From assembly GCF_918797505.1 (NCBI RefSeq), contig NC_092800.1, positions 6,758,001-6,822,000 of the forward strand: 64,000 bases of DNA, read 5' to 3'. This document shows positions 45,723-55,676 of this stretch, one piece after another. Each line of letters begins with the position of its first letter. Within the stretch, counting starts at the first letter, position 1. The notes under the pieces were generated by a model. The model made no database searches, had not been told where the DNA came from, and saw nothing but the letters and a program-made list of their open reading frames with translations. Made by a program: the position numbers and the translations under genes. The DNA is from Bemisia tabaci (Eukaryota; Arthropoda; Insecta; Hemiptera; Aleyrodidae).

Positions 45723-46137
45723 AGCTGCGCGCCCTCTGAGCGAAATTGAGTTTCGTATTAATATATATAACGTCGCGCGCGTCGTAGATTAGAGAACCTT
45801 ATGTTCGACTCATGTCAGGGACTATTATCGCGCTTTGCATTAGACGCATTATGCATGCTTATGCCCTGTTTTAATGGGAAAAGTTTTGGGCTCTCCCAAG
45901 TGTCGAAGCTAGATCCCTGCTCTGCTCCTCGGCGGTGCTGCACCAATTTTTCGGGTTTATGGCTCCGGCTTCCGAGAACATCGGTTCTCCGGTCCGGAAG
46001 TCGGGAGAGAGGCATCTCTCGAGTCTTTGGCACGCCCCTCAATGCATGCTCTCAGAATAATGCACTGAATACGAATGAATAATACCGTGCGTGTGACCGA
46101 GTTGACTCTTCTTCGAAACTGTAACATAGGAAATTAG
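45723..46137. other. No gene recognised
   Basis: Unique. Includes ATATATATAACGTCGCGCGC. ORFs lack domains. Confidence 0.4.
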
Positions 46138-46193
46138 TACTTCAGCTGGGGGGTACGCCCTCTGACCCCCTCGCGGTCCAACCTCCTAGAGCG
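46138..46193. repeat. 56-bp direct repeat, left copy
   Basis: TACTTCAGCTGGGGGGTACG, then CCCTCTGACCCCCTCGCGG and TCCAACCTCCTAGAG. The right copy is at 46613-46668, on the other side of the F element. Confidence 0.9.
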
Positions 46194-46198
46194 CCTCG

Positions 46199-46612
46199 CA
46201 CTGAAAAAACAATTTCGGTGTATTTACTAAGAAAAGGGTAAAATTACCAAGAATTCAGGGTTCTATTTGATCCCAGTTTTTTCTTGGAAAAATTACCGTG
46301 TATGGAATAGGTAATTTTACCGAGAAATCTCGGTAAAATTATTTAACTTTCTCGGTAATTTTACTGGACCTTGGTAAAAACGCCAATATTTTTTATCGAC
46401 TGTGGTAGAATTACCGAGATAAAATGGCAAAGTTACCGGGAATTGATTAGCAATAAAAGTGGTACTCATACCTGAAAAAACCAGTAAAAATACCGGTTTT
46501 TAGGTAAGCTTACCAGTCTGTCTTGGTAAAATTACCAATGATCGGTAAAAAAAGTGAGATGGTAAAGGTACCAACGGACCTTGGTAAAAACGCCGAGAAT
46601 TTTTTTTCAGTG
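46199..46612. mobile_element. Family F element, copy 2
   Basis: CACTGAAAAAACAATTTCGG to GCCGAGAATTTTTTTTCAGTG. About 90% like copy 1 at 27574 by eye. Sits at the junction of a 56-bp tandem duplication. Confidence 0.9.
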
Positions 46613-46668
46613 TACTTCAACTAGGGGGTACGCCCTCTGACCCCCTCGCGGTCCAACCTCCTAAAGTG
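46613..46668. repeat. 56-bp direct repeat, right copy
   Basis: TACTTCAACTAGGGGGTACG, then CCCTCTGACCCCCTCGCGG. Nearly identical to 46138-46193. Confidence 0.9.
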
Positions 46669-46756
46669 CTTTACGCCTCATCCTTTTCGCGTTACTCCTA
46701 TGGTTGTTTGATATCACTTTGATTATGGTGCTTATTCTGTGCGCCGCGGATTAATT

Positions 46757-46932
46757 TGACCGCGCTCAGCAGAAAGGAACCAAGCCACATCAGCTAATGC
46801 CAAATTTAATTGTGCAGTTTAATTGTTCATGTGAAAACGGTCATGTGGTCATTTCTTTAACGTATATACGCTAGGGCATCTTTTCAACTTTTAAAGGATC
46901 ATGCGGTGGTGTTCTTCAGCATGGCCGTGTTA
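46757..46932. mobile_element. Family B left end joined to a family A right end
   Basis: TGACCGCGCTCAGCAGAAAG + GAACCAAGCCACATCAGC is B. After about 46845 identity is lost, and CATGCGGTGGTGTTCTTCAG + CATGGCCG (about 46900-46928) resembles an A right end. A decayed composite. Confidence 0.5.
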
Positions 46933-47271
46933 GTGTGTTAAATTATGCATGAACACTGCCGTAACAGCAAAGAGAGCCGTAACTCTCATCTCCTTTGGAT
47001 GAAAGCATCGAAATAGCTAAAGCAGCAAAATGCGTCTTAAGTGTATGAAAACGAGACACATAAGAAATCCTAATTCTGAGACCAGCGCAACTGACCCATT
47101 TAACAGAGAACGGTAGGTTTTTTCCATAAAAGTTTCCGCTCAAACGCCATTTAAGCCCATTTTCTCAAAACTTAATCAATTCATTCAAGACTCTAATCGC
47201 TATCACGGCAGAACAGCCTACCAGTGGTAGGCTACCACACTCGAATCAGTAATAAAACCGATAGCTCCGCA

Positions 47272-48150
47272 CTGCCCTGCCGAGGAAAAACGTCGTATGA
47301 GCCTTCACACGTTGCCGTACTTCCTTCGACAAAAAAAATTACTGGGAAAATTTTTGATATTTTTCTTTGATTTGTTTTAGAGACAATGTTGTTCGCAATG
47401 GAGAATTTGCACACAACAATTTTATTGCTTCATCTGAGAGTGCTTAAAAAGCTGAGTTCGCAGTATTTTTCAAAATTTTATCCTGAAATGGGAAATCGGA
47501 GAAAAAACGATTTAAAGGTGAGAAAATGAGCCGCCTTGTGTCGTCATCTGGCGGTATTTTCCATTTAAACAAATGTATTTTCGGAAATTAGGTTATTCCG
47601 TCATATTTTCTCCGATAAGTTTTCAAAATAGAAACCAAGGATATCTTCCTGCTCAGTTTTCGTAACAGTTTCATTCTAAACATGGAATTTACAAAATTTC
47701 AGACACCTGCAAATTAAACATCATCGTGCGGTTAACAGCTAAGAATAATGAATAGGTAAAGGATAAGTAAGTATTAGTGTTAAGTATTTACTTTAAGGTT
47801 ATGCACTTATACATTTATTCATTTCTGCCTGCTGCACGTCTTAGCTTAAAAATGTAGTTGTTTGGTAGTTAGTGCTTGTTTTTTGTTTTTTGTTTCATGC
47901 TTGTACATAGTTCTGCTCCCTGAAGATGACCGAGTGGGGTCGAAAAGCTTCGGCAATTTCTTAATTGAATAAACTGATCACAGCTAATGGCTATTCTTCT
48001 CCTTTACCTGCAAATTCTCCATTTAATCTAAGATACTTGAAAATTTGAAGAAAAAATCTGCATAATTCTCTCCAAATCCATATTATATTTCATCCGGGAA
48101 AATTCTGCAACTCTTGACTGTTAAAACGGCGTTCTTCCACACCACGACAG
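47272..48150. mobile_element. Family A MITE split by a family H element
   Basis: Left part CTGCCCTGCCGAGGAAAAAC...TTGTTCGCAA; right part TTTAATCTAAGATACTTG...AAAACGGCGTTCTTCCACAC + CACGACAG. The 0.63-kb H insert lies at 47399-48026. Confidence 0.85.
47399..48026 (+). mobile_element. Family H element, full-length copy
   Basis: Bounded by AATGGAGAATTTGC and its exact inverse GCAAATTCTCCATT, at the point where a family A element is interrupted. The left 240 bp match the H fragments at 34.4 and 41.6 kb. Near the right end, GATGACCGAGTGGGGTC can form a hairpin followed by GAAAAGC. No transposase. This is best read as a non-autonomous DNA element with short TIRs and an AT or AAT/ATT target duplication. 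Confidence 0.75.
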
Positions 48151-48457
48151 CGCACCGAAGTCAACGTGTTTACGCGAGGGGTTGATTATCGCGGCGAGGA
48201 TCTCGTTAGGGGCGCGACCGGGTATGATTCAGAAGGTAGCAGACCGAGGAGGAAGATAAAGCGCCCGCCCCTCGGAGGTTTCCCGGCGAAGCCACAAGTG
48301 AAAGCGACGACTCCCTCACTCAATGGGCCGCTTGTCGCCGTCGCGATGGGAAAAGTCTTCGGGAAGTCGTGAAAAGAAAATTCCACCCCCGCAACGACGG
48401 AGTCTTTACGAGCGGCGGTGACGGAAGTCATGCGATCGGAGGGGCGGGAGCCCCAGT
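48151..48457. other. GC-rich unique patch
   Basis: CpG-rich, with ORFs on both strands lacking domains. Confidence 0.35.
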
Positions 48458-48603
48458 CAGTGGCGTGGCGTGCTTTGCGATATATCGATTGATGCCATTT
48501 AAATCTGCGGAAGAGGATCGATTATCAAGGTGTTCGTTGCGAACACCTTGATAATCGATTCTTTACTACAGCTTCAAATGGAGAGTTATCGATAATCGAT
48601 CCT
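48458..48603. mobile_element. Family C MITE, right terminus lost
   Basis: CAGTGGCGTGGCGTGCTTTG to ATCGATAATCGATCC. The centre AAGGTGTTCGTTGCGAACAC + CTT is a perfect palindrome. Confidence 0.85.
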
Positions 48604-49408
48604 TTGGTCTCGGTCCCTCTCACGTGGATCGTGGATTCCTCTCGTTGTGACTCAGCGGGGCTTGCGTGACAGACAGACGTGAGTTGTTAAAAACGAGTCG
48701 AACCTTGACTTTGGGTCGTTTCCGGAATTACGCACACCTGCGGCCCCCTCGACCGGCTCTCATGACTCATAAGCTACCGCGGGAGCATTTGAAATATTTT
48801 ATTTGAGACCAGACTAAGGTCCCTTTATAAGGACAGTAGTGATACATGCAGTAACAAAAAGGAACCGCGTTTGTGCTAATGTGGGAAGTAGAACATTAAT
48901 TGAACATGACATGACATGGTTCCATTGGCCAAATTTTTGGGTTGAATATTTTGCACCTTATTAAAACTTAGGCGTAAAGTGCTAGGGTCGCGTATCTTCA
49001 TTGGATTAGAGATATATCTCTAGAACTATAGACTTTAGTCTAATGTTCTAGCCACTCTTAAGTCGCAACTTCAAAGTGATATATGGAGAGAAACAAGAGT
49101 TCACTAGTTCAGCTGGACCCTTTCTTCGTCCCAAGAGTAAACTACGGTTTCGGACGATTAAACTAAAAATTTGGTCAACCAACCGAGTCCTTCCGCTTAA
49201 TCTGAACTAAAAAAAGGTAACCTAAGATAAATCAAAATAACTGTAAAAACGGAAACGTTTATCTGCGTAGATAAGTACCTACATTTTCATCTTACTAACT
49301 TTTTCAAGCCCAGAAGCGGGGCCACGCAGCGACCAGAGGGGCACGGCACCTTCCATTAACCTATCAAAACACGATTATTTGACCAACGTACAACTGGCTG
49401 CATCAATA
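48604..49408. other. No gene recognised
   Basis: Unique sequence. Nothing supported. Confidence 0.45.
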
Positions 49409-49772
49409 CTGCCACGCTAAGGAAGACTACCGTATGAACATTCGAGAGTTGCCAAATTTTCACTGATAATATATCATTTTTGGAGAAAGATAAGCTAATT
49501 TTTTCTTTAAATTGTCAAATATTTTGGATCGTGCCACTTTGTATCTAATACGTGTTTATTTTCCGGGAAACCTTATACGTTTCTTTTTCGCAGATATTTG
49601 AAAAATGTGCTGGCATTTTAATCAGTAGCGTGGCATGCTTTGCAAACCTAAATCAAATTGCGATCAAAATTTTCGAAAAAATTTGAAGAAAAATATCCAA
49701 AATTTTCCAGGTAAATTCGTTCTTCGTCGAAGGAAAAACGGCTTATACGATGTTCTTCCTTATCACGACAGA
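49409..49772. mobile_element. Family A MITE, copy 20, with foreign insert
   Basis: CTGCCACGCTAAGGAAGACT at the left and GTTCTTCCTTATCACGACAG at the right. The middle (about 49535-49650) holds the 53-bp segment also found at 43.7 kb plus a family C scrap (CAGTAGCGTGGCATGCTTTG). Confidence 0.8.
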
Positions 49773-49820
49773 ATAGTGACTACGGATCATCCCAGCTAAA
49801 TTTTTCCCTCACCCGACGGT

Positions 49821-50079
49821 AGGTATTCAAAGAGGACGTTAACATTAGTACAGCGGTGCAACTGCCACAGTTGGACGTACTTATGCTAAAAGGAACTATG
49901 TACATATCGTTTGCATGTAATATAGTTCCTTTTAGTATATAAATACGTCCAGGTATTCAAAGAGGACGTTAACATTGGTCCAGCGGTACAACTGCCACAA
50001 TTGGACGAATTTATGCTGAAAGGACCTATGTGCATAGGGTTTGCATGTAACATGGTTCCTTTTAGCGTAAATACGTCCA
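49821..50079. repeat. Tandem duplication of 129 bp, each copy with a D-like palindrome
   Basis: AGGTATTCAAAGAGGACGTT + AACATT(A/G)GT(A/C)CAGCGGT begins at 49821 and 49950. Each unit ends with a palindrome of about 78 bp: 49872-49950 and 50002-50079, TTGGACG(T/A)A, AAAGGA(A/C)CTATG, mirrored to AAATACGTCCA. Confidence 0.9.
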
Positions 50080-50395
50080 ATTTCGAAACCCGAACATGCC
50101 CTTCCGGCTGGAGCGGGCGGCGGATTAAAAACGCGGCGAGCGGGCGTTTACGTGACGTCACGGCCGGCTCCGGTAGGTAAAACGACACGGCTATTTACCC
50201 ACCGGCAGGAGCTAAATGGATTATTCCGGTGAATTATAAATACTAACATTTCCCGTTTTACATGCACCCCCGCCCCCCGCCCCCGCCCCCCGCGCGGCCT
50301 CGGCTAAAACGAAGCCTTTCGCGGAAACTTCCAGGCGATACATCATTTATGAGCGGTCCCTTTTCCGCGTCGGCGCTTCGCAAATAATTCGCTCG
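50080..50395. other. GC-rich unique patch
   Basis: C-rich (CCCCCGCCCC repeats at about 50265-50295). No exon recognised. Confidence 0.4.
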
Positions 50396-50651
50396 TCGCG
50401 CCGACTGCTAAGGAAAAACGCCGTATAAACCTTCAGGTGGTGCCAAATTTCCATTAATAAGGCACGAATTTCCTGTTGAAATTATGAATATTTTCTCTCC
50501 AATTTTTCAGATAATTTTCTTCGCAGTTTCGCCTGTAATTCCTGAAAATTTTAAGGAGAAAAATTCAGATCTTCCCTCAAAAACAAACATTTTAGCGAAA
50601 TAATTTTGGCAACTCTCGAATGTTCATACGACGTTTTCATTTGCACGACAG
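50396..50651. mobile_element. Family A MITE, copy 21
   Basis: CTGCTAAGGAAAAACGCCGT (left terminus slightly eroded) to CATACGACGTTTTCATTTGC + ACGACAG. Confidence 0.85.
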
Positions 50652-50653
50652 TA

Positions 50654-50906
50654 CTGTTGTGCTAAGGGAAAATACCGTATGGACGTTCGAGAGTTGCCGA
50701 ATTTCCCCGGATAAAACATGCATATTTGAGGAAAGTCATTCGTATTTTTCCTTGATATATTCAGATTTTTTATGTGAAATTGCGAAGAAAATTATCTGGA
50801 AAAATTGAACAAAATTGTTGACAATTTTCCCAGTAAATTCGTGTTTTAATGAAGGAAATATGGCAACCTTTGAATACTCATTCGACGTTCTTCCTCAGCA
50901 GGGCGG
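50654..50906. mobile_element. Family A MITE, copy 22
   Basis: CTGTTGTGCTAAGGGAAAAT to TTCGACGTTCTTCCTCAGCA + GGGCGG. Only two bases separate it from copy 21. Confidence 0.85.
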
Positions 50907-51956
50907 TGCAGTTCACCCTTCCGTGGATTTTGCCGAATTTCGCGACAAATCTGTCTACTGCAAGTAGGCACACGTAAGATTCTAGGAACGTCCCGTCATG
51001 CGAACTGGTGCGAAATTCCGCACAATGCTCGCATGTTATTCCACGAAATCATCCCGCGAATTTCCGTAATATTCTGCGGTAACGTTGGCTAGGTTCAGAA
51101 AACTGCCATGATGAGGCATCATAACGTTCATTATCATCTTGATGCGTTGATGGTGAGGATCTACGCAAATATCTGTTTATTTAAAACCAGAACGACGAGG
51201 AATTTAGACAGCGTTTTTACGCAGGTATTGGAGATCATTATGATTATACCTAACTCATGGTATGTCGTCATCAGTCACCACTGCGCACTCTTCCATTGTC
51301 ATCTCGGAATAAAATGGAGCGACCAATACTGATTTAATTCATTGCTAATTGATATAATAATACGAGGTCTCCGTGAAACCACGGCATGCACTCAGGTGGA
51401 GGTGACAACTGGAAATGCAAAAGCTTAGCTAATTTTAAACTCAGGAATTAAGCGGTCATTGGACTGTGCCTGTCATTCACTATTAAAATAAGCTCAAAAT
51501 ACGGTCCCGAGTGATTTTCGTGGCATTCATTGAAATGATAATCTACTGATACTGTGATTAAACTGATTGCAAGTGACTAAACTGCTGAATGCAACTTGCT
51601 GCTCCCATGTCGCTCTCATTGCCTATCTTGATTTTGAAGGCGGAATGGTCAGGATACATTCCCTATGATAAGAAAATTTGCTTTATCATGCACTGAGAGC
51701 AACGCTGCCCTCTGTTAATTTCGGTTCGTTTTTGATACGGCCGACGACTTTGATGCTAATTGCGTTTGTTTTTCCCGCCCAATTATCCAATTAAAATCCC
51801 AGAGGCTCATTATGTGGAAGGGCGTCGCTGTGTGTATAAAGTGTTCGTTGGAGGTCAAAAACCTACCCGAAATCAAGCGTTTGAGACCTCGTAGACTGAA
51901 TCTCATCACCCATCGCCACGTGTTTTTTCAGAGTGAACTTTATTTACCTCTACACA
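50907..51956. other. No gene recognised
   Basis: Unique sequence. If the exon at 52.2 kb is real, this is its intron. Confidence 0.4.
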
Positions 51957-52160
51957 TGCACGGACAAAAAATTGCTGAAGTAACTTCCGGGATGTTAAGA
52001 ATCTGCGCGACAACTCTTGAATGTTGTCATCGACACTGGCTGTTAAACTAACTTCCTGGCTACGTTGAATTAACAACTGTAGCGTTCATATCAACATTCA
52101 AGAGTTGTCACGCAGATTTTTGACATTTTTTGTTTCTTCAGCAATTTTTTTTTCCGTGTG
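51957..52160. mobile_element. Family W foldback element (CACGG termini)
   Basis: CACGGACAAAAAATTGCTGA + AGTAACTTCC and AATCTGCGCGACAACTCTTG on the left are mirrored by CAAGAGTTGTCACGCAGATT and TTCAGCAATTTTTTTTTCCGTG on the right. About 204 bp. Confidence 0.8.
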
Positions 52161-52225
52161 GCATTGGTGGAAACTTCAACGAGGATTTTATGCTTGCAAG
52201 TGCTGAATGAAGGAATGGTACTCAC

Positions 52226-52319
52226 TTTTTTCATCGACAAATATCGGGGTCCAGGAAACTTGAGACCAGTGCGGTTTCACCAGCAGGGCAAAGAGGAACC
52301 CCAAAGTGAGGGATCCCAT
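52226..52319 (-). CDS. Possible first coding exon with signal-peptide-like N-terminus
   Basis: On the minus strand an ATG at 52319 opens a 94-nt frame beginning MGSLTLGFLFALLV and continuing for 31 codons to ...PIFVDEK. It then meets AAAAAA|GTGAGTACC, a near-ideal 5' splice site (GT at 52225-52224), leaving phase 1. The N-terminus has the layout of a secretory signal: a short polar start, a hydrophobic core of about 10 residues (LTLGFLFALLV), then polar residues. The base at -3 is C and at +4 is G, so the start context is only fair. The protein family cannot be named from 31 residues. If real, later exons lie below 52.2 kb, or beyond the window, and 1-52 kb is largely intron. A chance hydrophobic ORF beside a chance donor remains possible. 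Confidence 0.3.
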
Positions 52320-52419
52320 ACGGCTTTCCAGTAGCTCCGCACACGTAACACCAGAAACTCACTTCGCGAACCGAATCCCTCCCACGCAACACATCCCGAC
52401 CTGTTTTTTGCGCATCCAA

Positions 52420-53295
52420 CTCTCGCGATTTTCGATCATCGACGGCGAATCAAGCGGAAACGCAATCGCAAAAAACAATCACCCTCAAAACTTGCTTGGC
52501 ATTTGGATACCAGGCCCGAATATCACTTCTTTTTTAGCTCCAAGTTCAGTTTATTGCCTGAATGCTGCTGCAATAGACGATTTAGACGAATAGTGTGGCG
52601 CGTAGGTTTCGCAGATACTGGCAAGAAATGAAGAAATTGGTGTAGCACTGTATATGAAGAGATGTGACTTCATAATCCATGAGCCCCTGAAACATAGAAG
52701 AAAAAAAATCGATTAGAAAGTGTCGTTGAAAATGACGCGAATCTGATTTCGGAGGCAAATGACACTATAGTTCGTGATTCAGAGTTTCACCAATGTCGAT
52801 TTATTCATTATTTTAAGATAGGTTTACCATGAAAATAAAAAGAATAAAAAAATTGAATTTATAGTCACTCGCAAGCAACAAACATATGAAATTGTTCAGG
52901 ACTCAGAAATACATTTCAGTAAGTTGGACTTTTTTTTTAGCCAACTTGCTTTAAAGATTGTATTGAGATTTTCAGCTTTATGCTGATTTTTAACGCACCT
53001 TAGCTAAAAAGTTCCAACTTTTATTTTTGTGGTCGACTAAAAAAAATTCCAACTCACTGTCTTACGACTCGTGCGTCAACCACAATCAGTTTAAAATAAA
53101 TTTCAACAATTCTCGTGAAAATCGCAAATTGAATTGATTTGAGACACCAAGTAAAGGAGTTTCAGAATTGATTAATCAATCCAATCAAATCATCTCACAA
53201 TTTACTGACATAATGGTTTCAGAATTATATAAATAAAAAGCACAAGGTATAGACCCATTCTCTGCGTGCGAGAGGCTCATGTAAACTGTACTACA
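52420..53295. other. Upstream of the candidate exon; no gene recognised
   Basis: If the minus-strand exon is real, its 5' UTR and promoter should lie in 52320-52700. I see no TATA box that I can defend. AT-rich beyond 52.65 kb. Confidence 0.3.
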
Positions 53296-53554
53296 CTGCC
53301 GTGCTAAGGAAAAACGCCGTATGAACATTCGAGAGTTGCCAAATTTTCCTTGATAAAACATGCATTTTTGACGAAATTCATGCATATTTTTTTTTTTTTT
53401 TTGAAATTTTCAGATATTTTAGATTAAATTGCGTACAAAATTGTCTGAAAATTTTTGAAACAAATATTCATCATTTTCCCAGTAAATTCAGTTTTTATCG
53501 AAGGAAACTTGGCAACGTCTAAAGGCTCACACGGCGTTCTTCCTTAGCACGGCA
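53296..53554. mobile_element. Family A MITE, copy 23
   Basis: CTGCCGTGCTAAGGAAAAAC + GCCGTATGAACATTCGAGAG to CGTTCTTCCTTAGCACGGCA + G. The TIR ends are close to the family consensus. A T run lies at about 53389-53401. Confidence 0.93.
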
Positions 53555-54022
53555 GTTCAGCTTACGTAGCAAAATTCCACCTTTAGATTCAGCATTCGAG
53601 TGAAAGGCACGCGGTGGGAATTATGAAGGACTTACGCGAATCGGCTGAAGTAACGAGCAGGGAGGTGTAATGGGTGGAAGTGAGGTGGGGGTGAAGGGTC
53701 GAGGTGCTTTGGGGGTGGGTCGAGTGGAAGGGGTGAGTTCCCGAGGAAACTTGTTCGCGAAGACGATCATTTATTTTTCCGCGGATCATTTTCCGCGAGG
53801 GACAATTGATTGTTGAAACCCGAAAGGCGCTATTGCTCCTTGTTTATTTATGTTTATCGCTACCACCCTTCGTCGAGGATATAAGTCTTAGTTATAGACT
53901 ATTATAGCCTTTTGATGGTCTTTCAGATCTCTTCGTTTAGTTTCCTCCGTATTCATCGCACATAATTCTCGCGCCGCTGCGAGAATTTTGGTACGATGAC
54001 CCAATCCATGGCGTAATACGTG
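53555..54022. other. No gene; G-rich patch
   Basis: 53660-53740 has repeated GGG(T/A)G blocks (possible G-quadruplex on the plus strand). No exon. Confidence 0.4.
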
Positions 54023-54255
54023 CACTGGAAAAAAAAAACGCATAGGATCTAGAATCCAGACTCTTGAAAACATTGACAAGAAAAAGGACTCTTGATTCAA
54101 TCAGATTTAAGCTTAAATCAAAAGGAAATCCGCTCAAATTAAGAGGCTTGGTTCTTGATTTAAGCTGAAATCTGATTGAATCAAGAGTATTTTTTCTTGT
54201 CGATGTTTTTAAGAGTCTGGACTCTAGATCCAATGTGTTTTTTTTTTTTCCAGTG
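54023..54255. mobile_element. Family I foldback element, copy 1
   Basis: CACTGGAAAAAAAAAACGCA and GATCTAGAATCCAGACTC at the left are mirrored by GAGTCTGGACTCTAGATCCA...TTTTTTCCAGTG at the right. The centre GATTTAAGCTTAAATC is a palindrome. Copy 2 is at 62396. Confidence 0.9.
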
Positions 54256-54271
54256 CAGTGTGTCGTCGGCA

Positions 54272-54977
54272 TTGGATTGCATTTTGCAAAAAGGAACCAA
54301 TGAACCAGCACTCCAATGTTGCTAGGATTGTACAACATACATTCTGTGCAATAATATTACTGTATTATTCATAAAAATCCGTAGGTAATTTTCGTCTTGA
54401 ATTCATAGTTTATTGAGAGTACAGATAAAACATGTATATGTCGAAGGCAAATAGTCAAATCAGGCATTTGGTTAAATGCCTAGGCAAATAGTCAAATATC
54501 TTTACCTAGACTAAAATTCTGATTATTTTACAAACTGTAGACCAAATACTGTTCTGATCATGTGGGAAGTAATTCTCTGTAGAAAGCTTCATACAATGAT
54601 AAATAAGTTGTTCCTAGTCCTTGATTGCACATTTATCCCAAAATACACAGCATTTAAGAAAATAAACATATTTCACAATTCGGACAGCTGGAGAAATGTG
54701 CGGAGCTTTAAACGGGCAATGCAATAACAGTCTGTGATTTTATGGATTTTTACTCTTTAAATATTGGAAATTCGAGGGGTCTCTGGGAAAATATAGGAAA
54801 CCTCGCATAACCTCTGAAAATTTGACTACCTGCCTAGGCATTTGATATTATGCCTGATTTGACTGTTTGCCTTCGACATATAGATGCTCTGTTTATATTT
54901 GCAGCGTAAAGCAAGCTGCACAATCTTAGTGACATTGGAATGATCCTTGTTTCTTTTTGCAAAATGCAATCCAATTT
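54272..54977. mobile_element. AA element, 0.7-kb imperfect inverted repeat
   Basis: ATTGGATTGCATTTTGCAAA + AAGGAACCAATG at the left is mirrored by TTTCTTTTTGCAAAATGCAA + TCCAAT at about 54951-54975. Deeper in, ATATGTCGAAGGCAAATAGT and ATGCCTAGGCA also face each other (about 54436-54490 against 54830-54885). The terminal motif resembles family Z. Confidence 0.7.
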
Positions 54978-55060
54978 TGAAAAGGAGGTGTTGAAAGTTT
55001 AAGTTTCCACCTGTTGCCAAGAGGCCAGTAGAGGATCTCTTCGTTTCTGCTCAAAGCTTA

Positions 55061-55223
55061 CAGTGGCGTGGCGTGCTTTGCGATATATCGATTGACGTGT
55101 CATTTAAACCTATGGAAAAGGATCGATTAACAGGGTGTTCGCAGCGAACAGCTCAATGATCGACTCTTTACCACGGATTCAATGAGGAAATATCGATAAT
55201 CGATCATTCAAGCCACGCCGCTG
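55061..55223. mobile_element. Family C hAT-type MITE, copy 12
   Basis: CAGTGGCGTGGCGTGCTTTG to ATTCAAGCCACGCCGCTG. Exact 8-bp flanks AAAGCTTA (55053-55060 and 55224-55231). Confidence 0.95.
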
Positions 55224-55294
55224 AAAGCTTATTCGCAGTTTCTATAAGGAATGACTCCATCGCAATAAAAGTATTCACGGTGAAGTCGTTTCTT

Positions 55295-55350
55295 GAATTG
55301 GCGCGGAGTGGTTAGAGATCTTGCGTTAACTGGTTGAAACCGTTGCGATG
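55295..55350 (+). mobile_element. Weak tRNA-like SINE head
   Basis: TGGCGCGGAGTGGTTAGAG (starting near 55299) resembles the A-box region of a tRNA with a long D arm. GGTTGAAACC (55332-55341) is one base short of a B box. No cloverleaf can be folded with confidence. Confidence 0.25.
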
Positions 55351-55676
55351 TTGGGAGCGGTGAAACGGTCATTGGAGAATGGACTGAGAACACGGAGATC
55401 GGTTGTATACTTGACAGAGCATGTTAGAGGCTCTTGAACGCTCGAGCCCGGGCGTAATCCAATCACGCCTCTGCTTGTCGCCGGAGACTCCAATCAATCG
55501 TAGAGACCATTAGCGAAAATCGATCTCCGAGGAAAGCATGTCTAATTGTCGCGTGGAATTAGCAAATAGTGTTCTGTTCTTGTCGCAGTTGAGTGGTCAA
55601 AATTGGAGTGATGTATGAGAAGGACTCTCGCTCCCGGCGAAGTAAGCGCTCTCTCGGTGCTCCGAAATTTAGGAAA
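55351..55676. other. No gene recognised
   Basis: Unique sequence between the tRNA-like motif and the third J palindrome. Confidence 0.4.

Noticed and set aside
47923..47965. Hammerhead-like ribozyme (CTGAAGA...GGGTCGAAA)
   Set aside because: The core letters are suggestive, but the base pair closing stem II fails (U opposite C) and stems I and III are not apparent.
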